This document shows, piece after piece, positions 47,301-60,900 of a stretch of 64,000 nucleotides of DNA. Location: assembly GCA_027574665.1 (NCBI GenBank), contig CM050690.1, positions 40,601,665 through 40,665,664 on the forward strand, in the 5' to 3' direction. The notes under the pieces are model-generated. The model had not been told where the DNA came from and did no database searches. It was given only the letters and a program-made list of their open reading frames with translations. How positions within the stretch are numbered: the stretch's first letter is position 1; every line of letters begins with the position of its first letter. This DNA is from Rhynochetos jubatus (lineage: Eukaryota > Chordata > Aves > Eurypygiformes > Rhynochetidae). The position numbers and the translations under genes are program-made.

Positions 47301-50300
47301 TCTCGTATTTTCACATTTTTGTGTGCTACAGTTCCAATTTTCCTTTTGTGTGTGTGTTAATTTCAAAATAAAGAATTTTGCAACATCAAAATTATGTAAA
47401 ATCTTAAAGTTAAAATATCTAAGGCAAAGGACGTACACAAAGACTGTATTCCTCTGAAAGTCCTGTCCTAAGTGCTTCACAGGAGATGTCTCTCACTGGA
47501 ATATACTTCAGAGAGATACTCGCATCCTCTCTTTGGGGGTGAGTAATAAAGACATACCTTTCTCAATGATTTGGTAAAGGGCCTGAGAGGTATCAAATAT
47601 GCAGGTTGTCTGGAATATCTTCTGTGACTTGAGAAAAGGTGAACTTTGAAATTTGGATTTTAAAAAAGTTATTTCCTAGCTCCTGGGTTATTTTACAAGA
47701 TGTAAAACATTACAGTTGCTGTGTAAAATTTTCCATCCTGTTCCCATGGCCTCTGGCATCTGTTCACATAACTTTACACTCAGTGAGCTCCATTTTGGCC
47801 CGGGTGTGTTCAACCCAGCCTGCTGAAGGAAGGCTCTAATCAGAGTCTGACATGCCTGGGAGCTGGTAGGAAACTGGACTCCATATCCTAGACCTGGTCT
47901 TACATTTAAGATCAGAATAACAAAGGTCAAACCCTTGACATACTACAGCAGTCATTGTCCACTGATTCCAGTGATAAATGCAACATGAATGAAATGTAAA
48001 CTGCAACTGGAGAATTTCATTATGGTATATGTACACTGCATATTGGCTTACCAGAATTCAGGTCAAGAGGTATACCGTGTTTCAAGTTTCTCTACAAATC
48101 CACTAAATTCTATCCTGAAAACTTTCTGTTTTCCTTAAGCTGGCCACAGCCCAGAAAAAGCTTTGCAATGACTTTTTTTTTTTCTTTTTTTTCTGCAGTG
48201 CCTAAGACCCTGAAGTAGACATTTCTAAAAGATGGTAAATTGCCAAAATACATGTGAACCTTGTGTTACCCTGTTGCAAGCTCCAAGAGCTAAGCCGTAC
48301 AGCAAAGTCAGAGAAAGCTGTTAAGTCACAAACACTATGTCAGAGAATCAATTCTGAGAACTTTTTAGAAATGTATAAGCTATAGCAAGACTTCTCATGA
48401 TTACAAATGCCAGGCCATAAGAAAACAATGTCAACAAGCATGAGGGTTAGACTCACAGCCTCTGGATCAGTAAAAGTGTTAATTCACCGAGATCAAAGGG
48501 TCAACTCTGTCTAATAAAACAAAAATAATGGGTGACTAAACAGCTTGCAAAATACGGTCATATGTCATGTTAAGGCAAGTTTTCAAGGAGGAATTTTTGG
48601 ACACATTGAACACTTGCTCTCTGGAATGTCTTTTTCTCTAAAACATAAGATGAGAAAACTTCTCGTCTTAATTCAAAGTAACACATCAGAGCTGACTTGC
48701 GAAATAGCTTTGGTCAAGCCACTAACTAATCACAATCCCAATATAATCAACTTCAGATCTTCCAGAAAACTGTTGTTGAAGGAGAAAAAAAAATCATATT
48801 CACATGCTATATTTAAAATCAGGACACCTTGTAAAAAATCTGTTCAAAGAAAGCATAACACATAAATTCCTAGATGTAGTGTAGAGATTGTTTTAAACTA
48901 CCACAACTTCCAGTGTAAGCAGGGGAAACAGAGAGCAGGAAGGCCTGAAAAAAGTAGACTGCTGTTTTCTTTCCAGTCTAATTTCCTAAGGAAATTAGTA
49001 TTATGCCATCTGACTGCATGCATATAGGCCTGCCTGTGTGCAGCTTCTGCTTCTCTGTCCCCTCCCCAGTAACCCAAATTCACAGAACTATTTCAACCAA
49101 ATTTAGCCAAAGGCCAGAAACACCAAGATGGTAGGTGTGAGTAGTAAGGGTCAGGAAAAGGAGTCAAGGTATTGACCCTGGGGATGACTGCACAAGCTTT
49201 TTCCTTGGTGCTACTATCCAACAGAGGACCCACATCCTGGTGAAAACAGACTCTGAGTTGGTACTCACTGAGCTACTTGCCTGATGGAAACCATGCTCTG
49301 GCTTGCCGCAGCAAGAAAAGTGATTTTCTTGGACTGGTTTTTTTGTTTCTGTTACAGCTCAGCCCTCCCCTTCAGAGAGGTGGTGTAGTGCAGCTACTTT
49401 CTGGTCCATAGTGAGGGCTTAGGCAGCCAGCTACAGATGTGGAAAGCCCTAAGAGCACTGGGCACCATCAGTTCAGTGGACACCTGGGGCCAGCCACACT
49501 GGTGCCATTCAGGGGGTCTGGATCCCCACCCATTCCGCACTTCCTCAAGAAGGAAATGACAGCTGCTGAGGCTATCCCAGCCCAGCAGCTAAAGCTGGAG
49601 CTATGGAAAATGTTTTGATCCCTGTTTATATTCCAGAAGGGGAGGAGAGCACTCTGCACTCACTCATGTCTCAGAGCTGCTGCCATGGGCTGGGGCAGGC
49701 AGGGGGCCCTGCCACTACCTCCCTCCAAACCCCACAGCTGCCTGGGCAGACCCAGGCCACTGAAATCCTGCTCTGCTGAGCTGTGGTGGAGGAGCACGTT
49801 GCCATCCACCGAGCCTGAACCTTTTGGGGTTTGCCACCTCGCAGCTCGCAGAGCCCAGCATCCTGCTTCAGTCTGTGGATGACAGGCTGCCGTCAGGGAA
49901 GACCAGCAGTTTCCCAACAGTGGATGACAGAAATTGCTGCTAATGCTCCCCTAGAGGTTTTGTTGTTATTGGGTTGGGTTTCTTTACCACTCATTATTGA
50001 GCCCATTATTGACACTGCTTGCTGTTACTGAAGCTATATGGCCAGAGTTCTGCACAGAGAGTAGAGCCTATGAAGAAGGACTAACCAGTAACCAGAAAAC
50101 CAACAAAATGTTGGTCCCCCGTCCCTCGTCATCCCTATATGGCATTGCAGCAGCAGGCTACTTGTTTATTATTACATCCCTGTGCAAGCTGCGTGGTCTC
50201 AGCAAGCATTTCAAGAGTCCAGGCCCGTATGCTAAGTCATTAAAGCCAAACATATTTTAATCCATAATTGTGCAAGATTTATTTAATTTAGGTTTTTTAT

Positions 50301-53061
50301 TTATAGTTCGATTGGGATTGTAATGTATTTTCAGCTCCCCACACCGAGATTCGTCAATTTTTACTGCATCTTTTAATTGTGTTCTTCCAGTCCAAGCGCC
50401 AGCAGTTTTCCAAAGCAGGCTGCTTGCAAAATATCTTTTGCTCCAGTGAGGTGGTGAGCAAAAAGAAATTTATTTGCAGATTTTACCTGAGCTACTTGAG
50501 AAAATAGCTTATTCCTTTACTGATGGGAAGGTAATTAATGGGTACACACTCCGTACGTGGCATCGGTGAGGCTGGCCTCACTGAACCATGATTGTAGCAA
50601 CTGTTGTGTCCTCTTCTTCAGAGAGAAGGTTGCTTTCCCTAACCCAGCTGTGCAACAGCAGGTCAGCCCTCCCTTGGCCTTGCTGTCTCTCTCTGCCGCT
50701 GGACCCCTTTCCCTGAACTCAGCAGGAACCTGGGAAGGGGGTGTGTGGAGGGATGCAGGAGCCTGACACCTCAGGTCCCCTTTCCCTACACCTGCCTCTG
50801 GTCTCCTTGACCATCTGTGTCACACCAGACCCTGGAGCTTCAGCCTTCCTACGGCTCCCAGGGCTTGGTGGGTGCCCCCACATGCATGGTGCCAGCCTGC
50901 CCTTTCCTTTTGAACCAGGCAGTGTGCTGGGAAGTCTCGCTCCTGGCCCTGCTCCCACCACTACCAGCAGCAGGGTGGCCAAGCTCCACTTAAAACTCCT
51001 GGTAGCTTTGCCGACATGCTCGGTGCCAGCGGGACAGCAAAGCTCAGGTTTCATCTGCAGTGATGAGGAAACATCATGGTAACACTGATTAAGCAAAAGG
51101 GACCATTAAAAAAAAAGCAAAAAGAAAAGAGTGACGGTGACCGCCATGGGAGCGATGCGTTATTAAATGTTAGCATGCGGCCTGTGCGGGAGGGACAGAG
51201 CTCTGAGGGACTGACCGGCTCAGCAGCTTCGCCGTGCGTATCCAGTACTTCTAAAAGTAATGGAGTGAACATCCTTTCCTCATAACTTTTAATAAGACAG
51301 CTCATCAGCTGCGTTCACTGCATCCAGAGCAGGAAACTTGACGAGGTGCTTTGTACCAGGAAAGCACATCCAGTAGGCTCAGTGTCAGGTCCCAATAAAG
51401 GCAGCTGTGAAGTATTATACAGATTTACCTTCTGTGTAGTTAAGAGGGCAAGCTGGGAATTCAAGGGGACAGAAAAAGCCACCCCAACTGAATAGCTGTC
51501 AAAGTGATAATCCTTTTAAAAGAATATGTTTGCTGTGTGCTGCTTATTTATACAGAGCCTGTGCGCCTGGTGAAACTTTTCAGTCCTCATGAATTCAAAG
51601 GGGTGAAGTTTCCGTTAACACAAATGAGGATGTTCTATACCAAGATCCTGGGGCTCTGAGAGTAGAATATTCCCTTGAATCACTATAAGTGGTGGAATCT
51701 TAATGGAAATTGACTCTTTTTTTTTTTTTTTCTTTAGCAAACCATTTAAATTAATGTTGCACTATTAATGTTCTGAAGCAGGATTCCCATAAAAAAACAC
51801 AACCAACCAACCAACTTTGTGTTCAGAATCTAGATTGGTTAAAAAGCAGATGCTGGACTGTTTTTTCCCGGGTAGTTTTTCTGTTGGGCCTTGCTTTCAA
51901 CAGTCAGTGTTACTGGAAACTTGGAAGTGAACTCTGCCACTGAGGAACAAGTTCAGTATTGATATGCACTTGACACTCACTCCGGCGGATGAAGAACTCG
52001 TCTTGCTGTGCAAGACTTCTGTAGGCTTCCATTTTAACTGAAGTCCATAGTTACTGTTCTGATATTAAAATCTCAGAACAATTCCTCCCCCATGATGGAA
52101 TCCGTAGAGAGTGTTTGTGTCTCTGTATGAGCCCAAGAGGGAGAAAATGAGATTAAAATAGGCAGCGTGACTGCCTACTGCCTGTGGTTGTGTTGAGTGA
52201 CCTGGTAATCCTGTCCTGGGAGTGAAGGTCTACCGTGGCCCAAGAGGAGTCACCAGGTTTGTCACACTTCTGTGCCCAAGTACCACAGACTGGTTTGTGA
52301 GCATCAGGCAGAAAAGCCTGAATCAAACTTCCTGATCTTCTCCTCATGCATAGTCTGCAAAGGCCCCTGTGGGATCGGGCCCTTTAATCTCCTTTGATTC
52401 TGTCATTAATTTGAATAAGCACTTAACCTGTTTCAAGATTTTTTTTTTTTTTTTTAATGAGCATTTCCCAGCTATTTCATTCTAACAAAGTGGGATGGGA
52501 GTAGTTAACATGTCCATTTTCCCATTCACAAACAAGCTGCTTGCCTCCAAGAAGCAATTATTTTCTTTTACCTGTTTAGGAAATAACACTGCTGAAGTAT
52601 CTCTGATGTAGGCAGCATGTTGCCTGCAAAAAAAATGGCTGAGGCATGGGCCTATTAGCCTGCCCATGCTGCACTAACGATTTCACTAATGCTTTACCCT
52701 CACATGATTGAACAGGGTTTCCCTCAGATGACTGGACAAATGAGAACAGATGATCAGCAGAGTTCATAAAAGTGAAATATCTGATAGCTGCACCCCTGTT
52801 GCTCTTGTGTTGTGGGTGAATCTGCATGCAGATGGGGGAGAGGAAAGAGAAAGGGAGATGATTGTAAAACAGCTTTGTAATTACCACATAGATAAAGTTA
52901 TGCATCAGTGAGAAACTTGTTTTAAGATGTGTACATTGCCATAGGCACGACTGCCAAAGTCTGCTTTCACTTACGCTGATAGAAATCTGGAACAATCCCA
53001 TTTTCAGCCAAGTGACTTCAATTTGCTCAAGTAGAAGAGAGCTGAATCTGTCCCTTTGGTT

Positions 53062-53086
53062 AAAAAAAAAAAAAAAAAAAAAAAAA
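53062..53086 (+). repeat. Poly(A) tract, 25 nt
   Basis: Uninterrupted A run followed by GAGAGAAGG. No retroposon body is recognised upstream. Confidence 0.9.
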
Positions 53087-55190
53087 GAGAGAAGGTGAGA
53101 AAACAGAATGCAACCTACTCAGACAAAGGGCGTGAATTCCTGCATTCAGGTCCCTAAACTATTCTTTTTCCTAGTGCAGCCGGCTTACCTTCCACACTAC
53201 AGAGTGACCTACAGTGGCTATTTTCAGCTTCTTTGGAAAATGTGGGCAGTGTTTGCGGAGTCCAGTCTTTATTATTCCTTTAACCTGAATGATTATTTCA
53301 CTTTAACCAGCTTACCCTGCACTGCTAACAAAACAAGAAGTAATAAATCTTCGTCAAGACTTCTTGGTGTGGGGCAAATAAGCAGTGCTGATGCTGATTC
53401 CTTGAAAAAACTCATTTCTTGTAACGTGAGCCCTGCTGAAGATGGTCATGTCAACTGATTAGACTTTTTACTTGGCCATATTGATTCTGTTCTACACCGA
53501 TGCGGCCCATAATGCTGGCTAATGTTATTGACAAGCCATCAGTCCTGCAGAGACGTGTGGGGCTTGCAGCTCTCTCCGAACCACAAAAACCTATCCATGG
53601 ATAATGATGGAGAGGAAGAGGAAGATGCAAGCAAAGCACTCAGGCTGGCTTCATTCGGGCCGTAATACATTAATGAAAGACATACACTCTGTGGGAAGAG
53701 ACAAATGTGGCTCTCCAGAAGCCATTTATTTATAAAATAATTATGAATGCACGGTCGAGTCATGGATTTTCATTACAGTGTGCATGTCTAACACTCTTTC
53801 TTTGTTCACGTTTTGCTCTAAATGAAATATAAAGGGAGAATGATAGCAGCAGAGGCCTGAGAGAGATTACTCTCTCCTTCCGTTTACTACCTTTTGTTAA
53901 GCCTCAAGGACAGGTGCTGTCTGGCTTTGTCAAAGCAATGCAAAGCTGCTTCTGGAAGGCACACTTCAGTCACAATCAAAGAGGCTGCCTCTACAGAAGT
54001 GTGGTAGAAGGCAGCATCCCAGCTCACTAAATGCTGGAACTTGTTTGAACAATGCAAGAGCATTGATACCAGCTGCTGCACGGAGAGGAGCGAGTCTGAT
54101 CTCGTGAACTGCTGAGCACAGGGTCTAAACTACTTAAATCTCCATTTCATTTCCTTTTTGTTTCCTCTTCTATTCTTTCTTTTATGCTCTGCCTTCTTGA
54201 AAGCCTAGAGTAGAGGCTTTGAAAGTTAGTCTGCCTTTTTCTGTCTCAAAATGAGAAAAGCAGAATAGAGCTACGACCTAGTCATTCAATGACTTCTGAT
54301 TCTTTAAGAGGAAGAAGACTGGGAAACTAGTAAGGAAGTCAATTATTGTATCACACCATTCAATTTCTGGAATAATTGCTCCATTGTAAGCTGTACTACA
54401 GTAATAGTGAGATAGGTAAACATTAAGAACCTACAGTCAACAGTTTGCTCTGTGTACCTTTCTAGAATAAAGCCATAGGGTCAGACCATAGAAAACATAT
54501 GATAAGAGGATTTTCTGCTGGAAATTTTAGTGTAAATTCAAAGGTAGTCCTGCCTCTTTACAGTCTTCCACTGTCGTTTCAAGGCATCTATATGGTACAG
54601 GTTGTTTAAAAAGACCTATTTTCTCCTTTAGGCTGACTGTATTTTAAAATGCAAGTATTACTGGGGTGACATCATGTCTATGCAAAAGCCTGCCACTGAG
54701 CACGGTCTTGTAAGTTCATGGAAGAAATTGTCAAATACGCTAATAGCCCTTCCAGTGTCTGTCAATAATTAGCACTGCTGATTCCAGGGCAGGAAGCTGC
54801 ATGTTCGTGAGATAGCAAAAGTGCCATATAAGAGTTAGATTTTAATATTATCACTGGCAATCTGCAGAGCAAGCAACAGAAATGTTCAGGGACACCATGC
54901 TGACCTGCTGGACATGTCACACATGTGCCAAACGTAATGCCTGTAGCAGGAAATTAACAATAGGATCAGACTAAAAGCGAAGGACGTGAAGTAGCTTCGT
55001 CCTTTTTTAAAAAAACAGCTTACAATTAGTCTTGAATGGAAGGATGAAGCCACAGTGGGTGTGAGGTTACACTAGAAACACGATAGTAATTTCTCAGGGA
55101 AAGTCCACACCTGCTTACAATTTGTATGAGAGACTGGGCTGGGAAGGTGGGTGAATTCACAGGGCTCAGTAATGTGATAAAAGACTTGCA

Positions 55191-55193
<3 letters not shown>

Positions 55194-55221
<28 letters not shown>
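55194..55221 (+). repeat. Poly(T) tract, 28 nt
   Basis: The longest homopolymer in the window. The downstream sequence shows no recognisable minus-strand retroposon. Confidence 0.9.
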
Positions 55222-56774
55222 GTGAAGTTAAAAAAATGGATGAATTTTGCAGAGCGCAGCTGCAGTGATCTATATATATTATTACAAACAAGATAATAGT
55301 GTTCATAAGCAGAGATGAAAGTGAACAGGAGCTGGCAAAATAAATGTTAGCTGAAACTGAATCCCACTAACCTCCTGTGGAACATTTGTGATATTAACCC
55401 CCTGCACACCCGCAGCACAGCATTCACAGGGGGAGGCTGAGCACAAAGCTTGGGGATGTTTAATTTTAATTTAACACAGCTTATCCAGGAGAGACCATAC
55501 AGCTCTGTGGCATGACTGAAAGGCTGTTGAAGAGAATGTGAGTGCATGTGTGTGGGTGCATGCATGTGCTATTGCAGCCAAAACGAGATGTCAAAGCAAA
55601 GTGATCTGGTTTTAGGCTTGTGATAAAACAAATGATTACACGCTGGGCCATGTAATTTTGGTGTAAATCAAGAGAAACTCGTTTCATAGCGTTGTGTTTG
55701 TTCTGTGCTTAGAGATCAGAATCTGGCTCTTTCTTATGCTCCTATGTGGCCTTTTCTTTTTGTGCACTGCCACGGACTTCCCTTTGAATATTGCAGTGTC
55801 CAAGGCACTAAAAATTGTTTACAACAACCACCACAACAAAACCCCTCTACTCAAATATTTAGCATTTTATGTTGTTTCCGTTTGACTGTTTAAGGGCTAT
55901 AGCCACACATACATTGGCAGATGGAATTGACCTCAGAAAAATGAAGTCTGTAGCACCTAGAAAGATGATTTTGGAAGCAGTGTGCTGTCTTCTTCTAGGA
56001 GACTAACAGTAGTCTGAATCAACCCATTCAGTAGTCATCTTGGGTTTACAGCTAACATGAGCTAAATCTTGACCCACCTGAAGTCAATGGAAGTGCACTG
56101 GTGCCAGAATTTCACTGTGTAACTGTCAAACATTCTGCCTGAAGCATATTCCCTATTAATTTAACAGATCCTAGGCATCACTGAAGCCTAATTTCTTGTG
56201 AATCTCTGAGGTAATTAAATTATTCTCTTTTGACCCTCCAGAGTATTTCCTTTACAAGCTCAAGAGATTAAAAAGTAGCCTATTCTTATGCAAACGTAAG
56301 TAAATCCAGCACACAGATTCTTTAATTTCTTCAGCTGCCCTTTACAGTTCCCCTTTGTGACAAACTGGTAATTTTTGACATGACAGAGCTTAGGAGTAAA
56401 GAGTAAGTAGACACCATTTGCTGAGAAAATAGGCCTACATGCAGAGTTGGAATGAGCTTTCTTTCTTTAAGCCTAAATTTCTCTTCTTTCAGAAAGCAGG
56501 AAAATCGAGCCTATCTTACAACTATCGGTACTATATATATAGCACTATATACAGTGTGGAGTATACAATTCCATCAGCTGTAGATGGGAAAACCTGACTT
56601 ACTAATTTGGTTTGGCAGCTCCCACCAAGGGAGGTGTAAACATGGGTTCCCATCTGAGTAATTACACTGAAGTCTGTGGTATTCCTCACTTTCTGCTCTG
56701 TCATACCCAGACATCAGAAGAGGACAGCATTTCTAGCTCTGGAGAAGCTGGCTGGTATTTGTCAGAGTGAGAAC

Positions 56775-56820
56775 TACTAAATAATACTAAATAAATAAAT
56801 ACTAAATAAATACTAAATAT
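56775..56820 (+). repeat. (ACTAAATAAAT)n short tandem repeat
   Basis: Four ACTAAATA-based units of slightly different length in tandem. Confidence 0.8.
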
Positions 56821-56938
56821 TCTGTTCCTGTGAAATTTCTTCTATCGCTTGAACTTACTTTCTTCCGCCTCTGGGCCTAGTGCATCCCAAACTTAGCTCC
56901 ACTGTCACTGTGGTAGTCATTACTCCATGCATTGGGTT

Positions 56939-57985
56939 TGTGTGGTGATGGGGTTTTGGTAGCATGGAGGCTACAAGGGTGGCTCCTGTGAGAATCTGCT
57001 AGAAGCTTCCCCTATGTCCAACAAAGCCAATGCCTACCAGCTCAAAAACGGACCTGCTGCTGGCCGAGGCTGAGCCCATCAGTGACAGTAGTAGCACCTC
57101 TGGGATAACATATTTAAGAAAGGGGAAAAAAACCCTGCACAACTGCAGCTGAAGAGAGCGAGAACTCTGCAGACACCCAGGCCAGTGGAGAAGGAGGGGG
57201 AGGAGGTGGTCCAAGTGTCAGAGCAGAAATTCCCCTGCAGACCATGGTGCAGACCATGGTGAGCCACGGGTGGTCACGGCAGAGCAGAGACCCACCTGCA
57301 GGCTGGGGAGGACCCCACACCAGAGCAGGGGGATGCCTGAAGGAGGTTGTGACCCCATGGGAAGCCTCACTCTGAAGCAGGCTCCTTGCAGGACCTGTGG
57401 CCCAGTGGAGAGAGGGGCCCAGGCTGGAGCAGGTTTGCTGGCAGGACTTGTGACCCTGTGGGAAGCCCACACTGGAGCAAGCTGCTCCTGAAAGACGGCA
57501 CCCCATGGAAAGGACCCACGCTGGAGGAGTTCATGAACTGTAGCCCATGGGAAGGACACACATTGGGCCATCTCCCGTGGGAGGGACACCTCGCTGGAGC
57601 AGAGGCAGAGTAGGAGGATCCCTCCCCCTGAGGAGGAAGGAGCAGCACAGACAACGTGTGATGGACTGACCACAACCCCCATTCCCTGTCCCCCTGTGCT
57701 GCTGAGTGGGGTGGAGGAGGTAGAGAAATGGTGAACAAAGCTGAGCCTGGGAAGAAGGGAGGGGTGGGGGGGAAGGTGTTTTAAGATTTGGTTTTATTTC
57801 TCATTATCCTGCTCTGATTTGACTGTTAATAAATTAAATAAATATTCCCCAAGTCAAATCTGGTTTGCTTGTGACAATAACTAGTGGATGATCTCTCCCT
57901 GTCCTTGACTCAACCAAAGAGCTTTTCATTATATTTTCTCTCCTCTGCCCAGCTACAGGCCTCCAGCCATGACTGGCCCACCACA
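56939..57985 (+). mobile_element. Solo LTR of an avian endogenous retrovirus, plus orientation
   Basis: The ~1,050-bp element begins TGTGTGGTGATGGGG and ends CCCACCACA, so it has TG...CA ends. It matches from memory a common neoavian LTR family (similar to zebra finch TguLTR5; the name is tentative). Diagnostic parts in order: a 5' block with AGAAGCTTCCCC (57002-57013); ATAACATATTTAAG; a GC-rich centre of degenerate repeats around CCCATGGGAAG and GCTGGAGCAG; a TTTTAAGATTTGGTTTTATT block; and AATAAA signals at 57828 and 57837, which set the orientation. There is no gag/pol/env and no second LTR nearby, so recombination probably removed the interior. A stretch just before the 3' end appears deleted relative to the remembered family consensus. 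No target-site duplication is obvious. Confidence 0.8.
57267..57612 (+). repeat. Degenerate tandem units inside the LTR
   Basis: Roughly 45-65-bp units recur at least five times, each pairing a CCC(A/G)TGGGAAG- or CCATGGAAAG-like core with a CACGCTGGAGCAG-like core. The open frames on both strands here come from this repeat periodicity and are not genes. Confidence 0.75.
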
Positions 57986-60900
57986 CTCCACATGAACTGA
58001 CTACCTACACATGAAATTAATAACCTGTCACGAATTTGTTTTTTTATTCTTGCTTTAACTTTTCTTATAGGTTCCCTTGGGACTGAAGAAACCTCCACCA
58101 TTCCTCCCTTGTTCCACGATTTGGGGAAATTGTTGCTTACCAGCATTAGCCCAGGTAACATCTTTGACTGTTGAAGAAAAGGAACTGTCCTTAAGAGCAG
58201 TGCATTCCCTGGACCAATGACTCAGAGACTACTCATTATTTGTGCAAAGCTCGTGATGCAAACATGTCTATAAACATAGTTCACTGCCATTAGTTGTCCA
58301 CTTCTGGCTGAGCTCCTCTTAGCCCCATTTGTACCCAATGAATAATCCTACCTCAGCTCAGGAAATCTTCAGCACTTGTATGTCAGCATGTTGTACAGTA
58401 TCTCATGGGTTACTATTGAAGTACCTCTCACCTTCTGCCCTGTAGCAGTGAGTCTGAAATAGCAGTCCTTTGCTGATGTAGAGCAGCATCTTTTGCTGAT
58501 GCTACTCACAAGAGCAATTTTAGTGGACTTTTTACTGGGGGCAGGAGGAGGGGGACAGGAAAAAAGAAGTCACAGGCTGAAAACAATAATAAAATATTCT
58601 CATTATATTGTAATGGTGCAGACAGTTCAATTTCTAGCATGTGGCAATAGAGGAAGAACTCCTGGGCACTCCCTTCAGAACCTAAATCAAGGGTATTTTA
58701 ATTTGCAGTCCCTGCTTCCTTTTCCACAATGAGACACAGGACAATAAGAGGGAACATATTTCTCTTGCAAGTTAACTCAACATGCAATATGCAGAAGATT
58801 ACTCAGGCTCACTCAGTGCTAGCAATCCACAGTTTATTGATCTCACCCTATCACTGCTTACATTTTTTATTCTTTAATTTTCTTTCCTTATTTGCTCATT
58901 AGTTCAAGAGATGCAGGGAAGGGGGAGGGAGTGTTAGAAGATGTCATCATTTTTAGGCTGCATTGGGAGAGGAAAATCAAACAGAGTCAAACAGCAATCC
59001 CTGAGTAGGCACTAACTGTCCAAACTTGTTCTAGGTGATTTGCCCCAGTCCACACAGCACACCAGGATCTGGCCAGCCTCACAGCCCTCTGCTGAGGTTA
59101 CTTTTCTAGCCAGTGGCTTCTTGTCTTGATTATGTGGTTCTTGCTGTGGAGGTATCATTCCTGCACCTTATACGGGCATTGTCAAGTTACCAAAGAGGTA
59201 CTTGGGAGACAAACCCTGTTGAGTAACTAAAAAATTGGTCCTTCTTCATCCCCATCTACAGGACAATTGCCATTGCAACCCTTTCCAACTTAAAATATCT
59301 GTAAACAGCACAGAGCAAGAGCTTCTGTGGAATTAACAGATGTGTGATTGTTCAGAGATTAGTGGTTAACAATAAAAAGCAGATATTTTTTCCTTGTGCT
59401 ATTAAAAGGAACTAACAAGAGTGGTGACCGTGGTAATTAAAGAAGCCTTATCCAGGGCAGGGAGTTGCAGCAGTTGTCTTTTTCAGAGATCTGCTTAATT
59501 CTTCTTTTTTACATCTCTTCAAACCTCCTTACCTTCTCAGCATTGTTACTGCGCCTTGTTTGAGTCTGCAGAGCTTGGCTGAGAGTAGTGCCGGGAAATT
59601 TGTTCAGAATGAACAACTGATTTTCAACATAATAAGTAAATGAACACAGATTTAACTTCATGGCATTCAATATTAACTACTTTCTAATGCTGAAATAATG
59701 GCCTGCAGCCATCTCTGCAGTGTGCAGAGAATTGTTAGTCAGCAGCTAAGCACAACTTTCTTTAACCACTACACTATCAAAGGGAAAGTGGGCAAAGATT
59801 GGGAATTTTAATGAACAAATGGCATTCCTACAGTTTGCAGTTCAAAGATAAGTAAATAATGAATAGCTTGAATGCAAATTACCCCTAATTAACTTTGCTA
59901 AGTCTGTTTTTAATAAGGATAGATATGAAAGAATCACTAAGACTATAATACACATACCACAAACATTGAAGCAGTTTTTTTTCCAGGGGGTGGTAAGTTG
60001 AAGGGATGAGAGTATTGCAGTGTCTTGGATAGTAGTGCCTAAGTGGTTTGAGAAAGAAAGCATTAGTGCCTGCTGAATTCGGGAGGCGGAGGTGTCCATG
60101 ACAGCAGCACATGCAACACCACATTACACAGATGACAAAAGGAGGTGCTGAACTCCGGAAGAGAGGCTGCACCTCACCTGGAAAAGGTTGCTCCAAGTCC
60201 CCAGTCCTCAGCATTAAGGATGGCAGAGCCCACACGGGAGGCAGAATTAGGAGAAAGCTCAGTAGATCCCAGCACAAGCTACAGGCCCGCCTTCTGTATC
60301 TCCATCAACTTCAGTGAACGCTGGGTGTGCAAGGAATGCAAGATAAGGCCCCGAAGGCACGGCTCGATACAAACAAAACCATTTGAGGAAGAACACCCAC
60401 GGAGCGGGGAGCAGGCCAGCACCTGGCATGCCTCACAGAAAGGTGGGTTTTCAGAAGTTTTCTGAAGCAGGGGAAGGGTGTATATCCAAACATATTAACA
60501 GGACAGCATGAAAGAGAAGAGCTCGACTCTAAATAGATTATATCTATGCAAGAGATCAAATTAATATTGTATCTCTAGAGACTCTGTTTCCTGAGAAATG
60601 GGCAGTAAGGCCCTGCTTTCTTAGGGAATTGGTGCACACACTGGGCTTCAGATATTCTGCTTTTAATGAAAGCATGAATATACCGGCATAGGAAAATAGT
60701 CCGGACTAGAAGAACTTCGGAGCAGGGAATCAGGCGTTTGTACTGTACAGCCCCAGGAGCACAGATGGTTCTGAGTGTTACACAAGTCTGATCTCCACTG
60801 TTCTTTATTCAGGAATTACCACTTGAACTCTGAGCATGAGGCAAGTATGTTTGTAGAGGATTGTGATTATGTACAGATCTGCATGAGTGCTAGCTATGAA

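Larger units (their letters stand above)
42526..56938. other. Intergenic DNA downstream of BNC2
   Basis: No exon, RNA gene or nameable transposon was recognised on either strand. Open frames are all shorter than about 142 codons, and several depend on homopolymer runs, such as the poly-Phe in the minus-strand frame at 45284-45700. Simple repeats are at 44243-44349, 53062-53086, 55194-55221 and 56775-56820. GC-richer patches at about 49330-49920 and 50560-51080 carry only short frames. AT-rich, ATTA-containing blocks at about 47030-47400, 50220-50550 and 53640-53850 are candidate conserved elements. Confidence 0.8.

Noticed and set aside
57114..57738. Overlapping minus-strand frames of 120-154 codons
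   Set aside because: They fall in the tandem-unit centre of the LTR and reflect repeat periodicity, not a gene.
60145..60465. 106-codon plus-strand frame
   Set aside because: No recognisable family. Several frames overlap on both strands, as expected by chance in GC-richer DNA.
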